Below are positions 6,558 through 11,417 of a stretch of DNA of 22,305 bases, piece by piece. Below the pieces are notes generated by a model. That model searched no databases. It was not told the DNA's origin and was given only the letters and a program-made list of their open reading frames with translations. The stretch is from a virus. A program made the translations under genes and the position numbers. Every line of letters begins with the position of its first letter. Position 1 is the first letter of the stretch. The stretch spans positions 1 to 22,305 of IMG/VR virus record IMGVR_UViG_3300027637_000031; one strand, written 5' to 3'.

Positions 6558-7010
6558 CTACTTGCCGAGCCGTTCCCGAGCCTGATCCAAACGGGCGCGC
6601 AGCAGGTCGGCGTCGACTTCCTGCAGACCGCCCCGCGTCAACTTGTAGACCCATGGCCCAGGGATGGCGGCGAGGGGCACCAGCTGGTCGTAGAGCTCCC
6701 GGAAGTGGGCGATCCTCTGCCGGGTGGGGGTGTTGTTGTCCGTGAAGACGAGGTATCTCGCCGAGTGGTCGAGAATCGCCTGCAGCTCGAGCAGGTTGCT
6801 CAGGATGGCCTTGTCCGCACCCACACAGATACGGCCAGCCGCGCTGGCATCTGCTATCCAGCGCTCATCCATGATGTTCTCAGCGGGGGCAACTCCGTAG
6901 AGGTCGCCGATGGTCTGGACGTCTGGACACAACTCCCGTGCAGCTTCGGCGAACCGCTTGGCGTTCGTGCTCCGGTCCAGGAACAGACGCAGTCCCCCCG
7001 CTGTGGTCAT
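6558..7010 (-). CDS. PIN-like toxin of a DUF433/VapBC45-type toxin-antitoxin pair
   Basis: A 150-residue protein from ATG 7010, overlapping the stop of the antitoxin gene by 4 bases. The order of motifs fits a PIN-like RNase: LFLDRST with an acidic residue near 12, MDERWIADASAAGRI with a DE pair near 48-49, and VGADKAI with Asp near 66, followed by LLELQAI. PIN-domain toxins are Mg-dependent ribonucleases that cut tRNA or rRNA, and the acidic residues form the active site. The closest remembered layout is the VapC45-like group, where a W and a DK-I motif follow the first acidic residue. That subfamily call is from motif memory. Its partner is the upstream DUF433-like protein. The target RNA is unknown. 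Confidence 0.72.
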   Translation of the reverse strand: MTTAGGLRLFLDRSTNAKRFAEAARELCPDVQTIGDLYGVAPAENIMDERWIADASAAGRICVGADKAILSNLLELQAILDHSARYLVFTDNNTPTRQRIAHFRELYDQLVPLAAIPGPWVYKLTRGGLQEVDADLLRARLDQARERLGK

Positions 7011-7735
7011 GCAGCCTCGCGTTCGATCCGTTCCTGCACTTCGGTGACCTGGTCCTCGGGGAGTCCGTAATCGTCTGCGACGTCAGAGACCGGCTCGCCT
7101 GCCCGCAGGTCGTCCGCCACTACATACAGCGGGGTGCCCGTCTTGGTGAAGAACGGACGGCCGAAATTCACGCCCGGAAGCACGGTGATCTGAGCTACCT
7201 CGTAACCGGGAAGATCGATCTTCCGGGCATACTGGCCGCCGGACTCGTCGTAGTCGATCCGGGTCAGGTACTTCTCGATGGCCTCGCGGAACACGTACTG
7301 CCCGTCCTTCAGGACGATCAGTTTCCGGGTTTCCCGCTTGTCCTCGCCGCCCAGGTCGTCACCGATCTCGTACAGCAGCTGCGCGCCCAGCACGTAGAGC
7401 CGGCGGGAGGCAAGGGCGTGCTCGACACCGATCTGTTCGCGCACCATCTCGAGAGCTGGGCGGATCTTCTGCAGGGGTACGTTCGCGCGCCGCAGGGCGG
7501 AGAGGAACATTCCCTCGGCCAGGCCGATGAATGGGATTGAAGGATGCGGCGAGTGGGGTGAGCCCAGGTAGGTGATCAGCGGCGAGCCGACGACCTCTGG
7601 CCGGTCGGGGAAGGTGTTGCGGTAGCCTCTGGCCCAGTTCCGGAACGTGGACGAGGCCATGTCCAGGTAGCGGGCGGCCTCGGCCTGGGTGTACAGGGGG
7701 ACGCTGAAGCGGACGTCGTCACTCCTGTCAGTCAC
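7007..7735 (-). CDS. DUF433-type antitoxin with N-terminal helix-turn-helix
   Basis: A 242-residue protein starting at GTG 7735, with GGAGG 8 bases upstream; an in-frame start at 7816 lacks a good ribosome binding site. Residues about 12-32 (YTQAEAARYLDMASSTFRNW) form a MerR/XRE-like helix-turn-helix. The middle (PSIPFIGLAEGMFLSALRR, near 61-79) is typical of DUF433 proteins. The C-terminus LRAGEPVSDVADDYGLPEDQV (near 210-230) matches the DUF433 helix-turn-helix-like block. Such proteins pair with PIN-like toxins, bind the toxin and repress their own promoter. The gene order antitoxin then toxin with a 4-base overlap supports the pairing. It is an autonomous accessory unit transcribed against the neighbouring late genes. 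Confidence 0.78.
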   Translation of the reverse strand: MTDRSDDVRFSVPLYTQAEAARYLDMASSTFRNWARGYRNTFPDRPEVVGSPLITYLGSPHSPHPSIPFIGLAEGMFLSALRRANVPLQKIRPALEMVREQIGVEHALASRRLYVLGAQLLYEIGDDLGGEDKRETRKLIVLKDGQYVFREAIEKYLTRIDYDESGGQYARKIDLPGYEVAQITVLPGVNFGRPFFTKTGTPLYVVADDLRAGEPVSDVADDYGLPEDQVTEVQERIEREAA

Positions 7736-7856
7736 GGCCACCACCTCCGCCCCCAGTCTTACAGTCGCAGGGCCAGGACGATACACAGTCGTGCCCCTGA
7801 GCGTGCGGCCAATCACGATCGGGTGATGCGAACAGTCAGTACGCGACGACGCCTCG

Positions 7857-7880
7857 GCCCTCGTTCTCCTTCGGGAGGGC
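7857..7880 (-). terminator. candidate hairpin terminator after the small minus-strand gene
   Basis: GCCCTC and GAGGGC form a 6-bp stem, with an inner CC-GAA-GG possible on the minus strand, lying about 26 bases beyond the stop of the 7907-8095 gene. There is no T-tract, as is common in high-GC actinobacteria. It sits between that gene and the antitoxin gene downstream. Confidence 0.4.
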
Positions 7881-7906
7881 GGGGGCCGCTTTCGTCGTGT
7901 CCGGGG

Positions 7907-8095
7907 TCAGGCCGCTTCGACGATCTCGGCCCGTACCGCAGCCGCCCACTCCGGGACGAGCCGCTCGTACCGGTCCCGCGCTTCGCCCACCAGCTGCACG
8001 CGCGGGTCTCCCCGGTCTCCCCACAGGGCGCGGATCTCGGCGTTCACCACGGCAGCAGAGCGTGCGGAACCAAGGCGCTCACGGTCGGGGGACAT
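7907..8095 (-). CDS. small conserved-type actinobacterial protein, unknown function
   Basis: A 62-residue protein from ATG 8095. It has a charged helical N-terminal half (AEIRALWGDRGD) and a helical C-terminus RYERLVPEWAAAVRAEIVEAA (about 42-62), a combination I associate with small Streptomyces proteins of unknown function near transcription regulators. No cysteines, signal peptide or membrane segment are seen. No clear ribosome binding site precedes the ATG, so leaderless translation is possible. It is divergent from the HTH-helical-repeat regulator gene across a 126-base gap with two inverted repeats, so the two may be co-regulated. Confidence 0.7.
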   Translation of the reverse strand: MSPDRERLGSARSAAVVNAEIRALWGDRGDPRVQLVGEARDRYERLVPEWAAAVRAEIVEAA

Positions 8096-8115
8096 GCGGA
8101 CAAGCCTACGGGAAC

Positions 8116-8152
8116 GCCCCCTGACCGAGCTCGGGGCATCAGATCAGGGGGC
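8116..8152. promoter_or_regulatory. inverted repeat GCCCCCTGA-TCAGGGGGC
   Basis: Perfect 9-bp arms (8116-8124 and 8144-8152) are separated by 19 bases that include the palindrome CCGAGCTCGG. It lies between two divergent genes, upstream of both, so an operator or cruciform-like regulatory element is more likely than a terminator. The binding protein is not known. Confidence 0.45.
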
Positions 8153-8188
8153 ACAACCGACAACTCCACACCAGCACGGAGGAGTAGC

Positions 8189-8211
8189 GTTCTGAGTGTC
8201 TAGGTCAGAAC
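8189..8211. promoter_or_regulatory. inverted repeat GTTCTGA-TCAGAAC before the HTH-repeat regulator
   Basis: Perfect 7-bp arms (8189-8195 and 8205-8211) with a 9-base spacer end 11 bases before ATG 8222, and the downstream arm touches the CGGAG ribosome binding site. This is where an autorepressor would be expected to bind, which makes the adjacent HTH protein the first candidate. Confidence 0.5.
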
Positions 8212-8221
8212 GGAGTCCAGT

Positions 8222-9481
8222 ATGCCCGAGCCCACCGACACCGCACCCCGCCAACTCACCTTCGGCCAGCGCGTCCAACGCGCCCGCGAACGCACCGGCA
8301 AGAGCCGCGCCATCGTCGCCGGTCTCATGGACCAGTCGACCGAGTGGGTCAAGGCCATCGAAAAAGGCAGCATCGGAATGCCCCGCTTCCCCAAACTCCT
8401 CCGCCTCGCGCACGTCCTGGGCGTCGAGGACATCGCCGAACTCACCGGCGACGACCGCATCGCCACAGCCACCTACAGCAAAGCCGTCCACGGCGACCTG
8501 CCCGCCGTGAAACGCGCCCTCACCACCTACCAGTTGCGGACCGTGGACCGCGAACCCGAACCGGCCGACGTCCTCACCGCCCGCGTCCGCGCCGCCTGGA
8601 AGATGTGGCACGCCGGAGACGAGCCGCACCCCGTGCGTCGCGACGTCGAGGGTCACCGGTCCCGTATCGCCAACCTCCTGCCCGCGCTCCTCGTCGACAC
8701 TCAGCACTCTGCGCGCGCCCTCGATGGGGCGGACCGTAGGCGGGCGCTCGTTGCTCTCGCCGAGACCTACCACCTCGCGCAACTGTTCCTCAGCTTCCAG
8801 CCCGCCCCGGATCTCGTCGTCCTCACCGGCGACCGGGCCATGACGGCGGCGCAGGACGCCGACAGCCCGCGTGCGATCGCCGGTGCCGCCTGGTACATGA
8901 ACCACGTCCACCGCGACGCAGGCGAGGCCGCCGAGGCGCGTGTGGAGCTCGCTGAGCAGGCCGCCGCACTCCTCGACCATCGGGAAGACCCGGAGCACAT
9001 CGCCCGCCGGGGCGTCCTGTACCTCGCCGTGGCCCTGTCCTATGCGAAGACCGGGCAGGCCGGGGCCGCGTGGCGGTACTGGGACAAGGCTGATGAGGCG
9101 GCCCGCCAGCTCGGCGACGACTACGCCCACCCGTGGCTGATCTTCGGGCGGGGCATCGTCGACGGCTACGCGGTCACCATGAACAACGATCTGGTTCAAC
9201 CCCTCAAGGCGCTTGAAGTGGCGGAGTCTCTCGATCTCCGTCGGATCCCGTCGGCGACCCGACGCTCGTACCACCTGATCGAAACCGCGCGGGCGCACAA
9301 CATGCTTGGCGAGAGCGTCGCTGCGGTGTCCCTGTTGGGCAAGGCGAAGCAGGAGTCGCTGGAGACGATCCGCTTCAACCTGCACACCCGGAGCGTGCTG
9401 CCGGAGCTGGTGAAGTCGGGGGCGCGCATGGTTCGCGAAGACGCACGCGAGCTGGCTCGGGATCTCGGCGTACCCGCTTGA
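8222..9481 (+). CDS. HTH transcription regulator with C-terminal helical (TPR-like) repeats
   Basis: A 419-residue protein from ATG 8222, with CGGAG 6 bases upstream. Residues about 13-70 form an XRE/Cro-type helix-turn-helix (FGQRVQRARERTGKSR, then STEWVKAIEKGSI and LAHVLGVEDIAEL). The remaining 330 residues are almost all helix and contain degenerate TPR-like repeats, for instance EAAEARVELAEQAAALLDHRE, LYLAVALSYAKTGQAGAAWRYW and SYHLIETARAHNMLGESVAAVSLL. This layout is widespread in Streptomyces regulators and resembles peptide- or protein-sensing RRNPP-type receptors, but no peptide gene is evident next to it. It is probably an autoregulator, given the inverted repeat just upstream, and controls the three genes that follow. 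Confidence 0.85.
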   Translation: MPEPTDTAPRQLTFGQRVQRARERTGKSRAIVAGLMDQSTEWVKAIEKGSIGMPRFPKLLRLAHVLGVEDIAELTGDDRIATATYSKAVHGDLPAVKRALTTYQLRTVDREPEPADVLTARVRAAWKMWHAGDEPHPVRRDVEGHRSRIANLLPALLVDTQHSARALDGADRRRALVALAETYHLAQLFLSFQPAPDLVVLTGDRAMTAAQDADSPRAIAGAAWYMNHVHRDAGEAAEARVELAEQAAALLDHREDPEHIARRGVLYLAVALSYAKTGQAGAAWRYWDKADEAARQLGDDYAHPWLIFGRGIVDGYAVTMNNDLVQPLKALEVAESLDLRRIPSATRRSYHLIETARAHNMLGESVAAVSLLGKAKQESLETIRFNLHTRSVLPELVKSGARMVREDARELARDLGVPA

Positions 9482-9489
9482 TCATCTAA

Positions 9490-9535
9490 GGGGTAGGAAC
9501 CCTACCCCCCGGCGAAGGGGTAGGAACCCTACCCC
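9490..9535. repeat. two copies of a 19-bp palindrome GGGGTAGGAACCCTACCCC
   Basis: Identical copies at 9490-9508 and 9517-9535 are repeated at a 27-base period. Each is a palindrome of two 8-bp arms (GGGGTAGG and CCTACCCC) around AAC. They fill the gap between the regulator stop and the next gene at 9605. Such paired palindromes can be tandem operators or transcript hairpins that attenuate readthrough. The HTH-repeat regulator encoded upstream is the obvious candidate binder, but its own promoter carries a different inverted repeat. Confidence 0.7.
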
Positions 9536-9604
9536 TCGTTGCGCCCTGCCGCTCTTACGGTCTCGTGTGTGAGACAGATCACCGGGACCGTGGAGGCGCG
9601 GGAA

Positions 9605-10168
9605 ATGACCAACGGGGACACCGAACACGCACAGGCCCTGCAACCCGTAGAACCTGAGCCCGGGATGCTCGTACACTCCAGCGCCGACCGGAGACTGGCG
9701 ACAGAGCACTGGCTACTGTCGACCCACCCGACGCCGCGCCAGGCCCGGAAGGAGTGGACCCAAGACGGGATAGCGCTGCTGCCCCTGGGCACCCTGTTCT
9801 CCGCCGTCCGCATCCCCGCCCGCCTCGTACACGCCGCGGCCAGCAGCGAGGACCCCTCGACGGTGGACGCGTTCCTCACCGAAGCACTCCACGGCGGCCC
9901 CGTCATCTGCGACCCCCGCGGGCGCCACTACTACGCGCTAGTGCCCGCCAGCACGGCCTCGAGGTGGCGCCACCCGGCAGCAGAGTGTCTCGGACGGGAC
10001 ACGTATCTGGGGGTGCCGCGGCTGGACGCTGCGGGGCTGGACTCTCGAACGTGGGCCTCGTATTGGTCGGTGCCGATGTCCTCGGCCGCCGAGCTGTGTT
10101 CGCCTGAGGCTGTGTCGCAGATCGTCGTCCTCGGGTCCTTCCGGGCCGCCGAGGAGGGGGCGGAGTGA
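9605..10168 (+). CDS. conserved-type protein of unknown function, possibly a degenerate prim-pol-like fold
   Basis: A 187-residue protein from ATG 9605, with GGAGG 8 bases upstream; an in-frame TTG at 9539 is less likely. The segments GIALLPLGTLFSAVRIPARLVHAAA (about 55-79), GGPVICDPRGRHYYALVPAS (about 97-116) and TYLGVPRLD (near 132-140) recall Streptomyces proteins described as related to the N-terminal domain of bifunctional DNA primase/polymerases. The catalytic Asp pair expected of an active prim-pol is not visible at AVRIPARLV, so an inactive, binding-only fold is more likely. It ends in a GTGA overlap with the next gene, and lies downstream of paired palindromes. The assignment is tentative; the coding call is firm. 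Confidence 0.7.
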   Translation: MTNGDTEHAQALQPVEPEPGMLVHSSADRRLATEHWLLSTHPTPRQARKEWTQDGIALLPLGTLFSAVRIPARLVHAAASSEDPSTVDAFLTEALHGGPVICDPRGRHYYALVPASTASRWRHPAAECLGRDTYLGVPRLDAAGLDSRTWASYWSVPMSSAAELCSPEAVSQIVVLGSFRAAEEGAE

Positions 10169-10392
10169 GGGGCGGCGAAGTGCTGCCGCAGGACTCTGGC
10201 AGCGCCTTCGGGCACATACCGCACTCCGCCAACCGCGAGTACACCCGTGCGCAACTCGCGTACCGCGCCTACTTCGACCACTCCGCCGGATGCGGCGCCT
10301 GCGACCACGGATGGATTCGGTGCCCGAATGCCGAGGAATTGTGGCGCGCGTACCAGGACCTGCGCCCGGATCGCGAAGGGGACGACCAGTGA
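10165..10392 (+). CDS. small protein with CxxC motif, unknown function
   Basis: A 75-residue protein from GTG 10165 overlapping the previous stop. It contains GCGACDHGWIRCP (about 42-54), with three cysteines and a histidine in a zinc-binding-like spacing, preceded by an aromatic helix (TRAQLAYRAYFDHSA). It ends LWRAYQDLRPDREGD. I know no family. It is translationally coupled on both sides (a 4-base overlap with the next GTG), so it is probably produced in fixed ratio with its neighbours. Confidence 0.7.
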   Translation: MRGGEVLPQDSGSAFGHIPHSANREYTRAQLAYRAYFDHSAGCGACDHGWIRCPNAEELWRAYQDLRPDREGDDQ

Positions 10393-10568
10393 AGTTCTGC
10401 GAGCGATGCCAGCGCCTCATCAAGCCCGACGAGGAATACGAGTCGCACGACAAGCTGAGCATCTCGGCCGGCGGGTTCGCGTTCCACTATCACCTCACCT
10501 GCGCGCCCACCGAGAGCCCCGGCCAGCCGGCCACGCCGCGGCCCCGCTCCCGCACGCGGGACATATGA
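10389..10568 (+). CDS. small zinc-binding-type protein
   Basis: A 59-residue protein from GTG 10389, where GTGA overlaps the previous stop. It begins KFCERCQRLIKPDEEYESHD, giving a CxxC pair, and continues with HYHLTCAP, adding His and Cys ligands for a single metal site. The tail is Pro/Arg-rich and basic. It looks like a compact zinc finger or treble clef, which could bind nucleic acid or a protein partner. It is the last gene of the operon and is followed by two tandem hairpins. Confidence 0.7.
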   Translation: MKFCERCQRLIKPDEEYESHDKLSISAGGFAFHYHLTCAPTESPGQPATPRPRSRTRDI

Positions 10569-10571
10569 CCC

Positions 10572-10601
10572 CTGCTGCCCGGATCGCGCTCCCGGTAGCA
10601 G
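10572..10601 (+). terminator. hairpin after the regulator operon
   Basis: Imperfect arms CTGCTgCCCGG and CCCGGtAGCAG flank an 8-base loop just after the stop at 10568. It is the first of two consecutive hairpins. There is no T-tract. Confidence 0.4.
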
Positions 10602-10606
10602 GACGA

Positions 10607-10636
10607 GGCCGCCCGCACCCCCCGAGGTGGGCGGCC
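10607..10636. terminator. strong bidirectional hairpin between convergent genes
   Basis: Perfect 8-bp arms GGCCGCCC and GGGCGGCC flank a 14-base loop in which CACC and GGTG can also pair. It lies between the operon ending at 10568 and the convergent XRE gene ending at 10653, so it can terminate both transcripts. This is the clearest terminator in the window. Confidence 0.65.
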
Positions 10637-10652
10637 GGGAGGCCCGCCGCGG

Positions 10653-10910
10653 TCACGTCGACGACCGCGGCGGGTCACCCCGAACCAACTCGGCGAGCGG
10701 CACGCCGATCGCGTCGGCGATGAGTAGCAGGTGGTCAATGAGCGCGGCGTGGGTGCCCTGCTCGATCCGGTTGACTGTCTTGCGGTCCAGGCCGGCCCGT
10801 TCGCTGAGTCGTTCCTGTGTGAGCTGTTGGCGCTTGCGTTCGGCTCGGATGTTGTCCCCGATGGCTCGACGGCGTTCAAGCACCCAGTCGGGCATGGGGT
10901 CGGTCGGCAC
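10653..10910 (-). CDS. XRE/Cro-family regulator
   Basis: An 85-residue protein read from GTG 10910; ATG 10895 is a shorter alternative, and neither has a good ribosome binding site. Residues about 17-72 form a Cro/C1-type helix-turn-helix: IGDNIRAERKRQQLTQERLS, ERAGLDRKTVNRIEQGTH with the recognition helix DRKTVNRIEQG, and LLLIADAIGVPLAEL. It is a DNA-binding domain with no sensing or cleavage domain. A perfect inverted repeat (10945-10960) in its promoter region suggests autoregulation. The recognition helix differs from those of the repressor and Cro-like proteins further on, so it probably recognises a different operator. Confidence 0.85.
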   Translation of the reverse strand: MPTDPMPDWVLERRRAIGDNIRAERKRQQLTQERLSERAGLDRKTVNRIEQGTHAALIDHLLLIADAIGVPLAELVRGDPPRSST

Positions 10911-10944
10911 ACGTACATGCTGGTAGGGGCGATGATCATTGTCT

Positions 10945-10960
10945 GTACCAGCGTTGGTAC
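10945..10960. promoter_or_regulatory. probable operator GTACCA-GCGT-TGGTAC
   Basis: Perfect 6-bp arms with a 4-base centre lie 35 bases upstream of the XRE gene start, in the 201-base divergent gap. The size and symmetry match dimeric XRE operators, and the adjacent XRE protein is the likely ligand. Confidence 0.5.
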
Positions 10961-10975
10961 ATTCCCGAGTGCGGG

Positions 10976-11004
10976 TTGACTCGGATCAGCAACCCCCCTG
11001 CAAA
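10976..11004 (+). promoter_or_regulatory. possible promoter toward the integrase side
   Basis: TTGACT (5 of 6 matches to the -35 consensus) is followed 17-18 bases later by only a poor -10 sequence near TGCAAAT. It lies 15 bases past the GTACCA operator and faces the small gene at 11112. Low certainty because of the weak -10. Confidence 0.28.
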
Positions 11005-11033
11005 TAAAACGCTCGTTCGGGTGATGCCGCCCC

Positions 11034-11053
11034 CTGGCCATTGTTCAGGCCAG
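11034..11053. repeat. hairpin CTGGCC-GGCCAG upstream of the small gene
   Basis: Perfect 6-bp arms with an 8-base loop (ATTGTTCA) lie 59 bases before ATG 11112. It could be a leader-RNA hairpin or an operator. No further evidence. Confidence 0.35.
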
Positions 11054-11111
11054 CGATTTACCGAACCATTACCTGCACACACCACACAACAGCCGGGAAC
11101 AGGCAACCCAC

Positions 11112-11306
11112 ATGCCCGAGCAGCACCTCACCAACGAACAGACCGCCCGCCTCGACTTCGCCCTCCGCGACCTCGAATCAGCCCGCGCCGCAGAACTCGG
11201 CCAACTACCCCCTGGCAGACTCATCCTCATAGTCGAACGCCTCCGCGGACGCCTGGACGACATGATCCAACTCGTCGACGAGATCACCAACCACACCGCC
11301 CAGTGA
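11112..11306 (+). CDS. small helical protein upstream of the integrase
   Basis: A 64-residue protein from ATG 11112. It is mostly helical and charged (NEQTARLDFALRDLESARAAEL about 8-29; LILIVERLRGRLDDMIQLVDEI about 37-58), with no cysteines, membrane segment or recognisable DNA-binding motif. The ribosome binding site is unclear. It sits 111 bases before the integrase, on the same strand. A directionality-factor-like partner is one possibility based on position only; serine integrase directionality factors are diverse and cannot be recognised by sequence here. Confidence 0.65.
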   Translation: MPEQHLTNEQTARLDFALRDLESARAAELGQLPPGRLILIVERLRGRLDDMIQLVDEITNHTAQ

Positions 11307-11324
11307 CCACCAGCACCACCCACC

Positions 11325-11375
11325 AGCGGTGATCTCTACCCGTAACCCACCCCTCCGAAGCACATTCTCACCGCT
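11325..11375. other. candidate attP upstream of the serine integrase
   Basis: AGCGGTGA (11325-11332) and TCACCGCT (11368-11375) are perfect 8-bp inverted arms 35 bases apart, spanning 51 bp and centred near 11350. Minimal attP sites of large serine integrases are about 50 bp with imperfect inverted flanks around a central dinucleotide, and they often adjoin the integrase gene. Size and place fit, but the rest of the half-sites show little symmetry, so this is tentative. Confidence 0.35.
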
Positions 11376-11417
11376 GAATCTATGTCAGACAGGTGAGTCG
11401 GCCGCTATCCTCAGCGC

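Noticed and set aside
8144-9385. A 413-residue open frame on the minus strand opposite the HTH-repeat regulator
   Set aside because: High-GC third-position bias opens long antisense frames. The plus strand has a good start, ribosome binding site and clear HTH; the antisense translation is repetitive Gly/Val/Arg-rich with no domain.
9490-9535. Short CRISPR-like array
   Set aside because: Only two palindromic copies with an 8-base gap are present and no Cas genes are near, so this is not an array.
10490-11041. 183-residue minus-strand frame covering the XRE promoter region
   Set aside because: It spans a strong terminator hairpin and operator-like palindromes and overlaps the better supported XRE gene.
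10911-11417. tRNA gene serving as an integration site
   Set aside because: No cloverleaf pattern was found, and serine integrases do not require tRNA targets.
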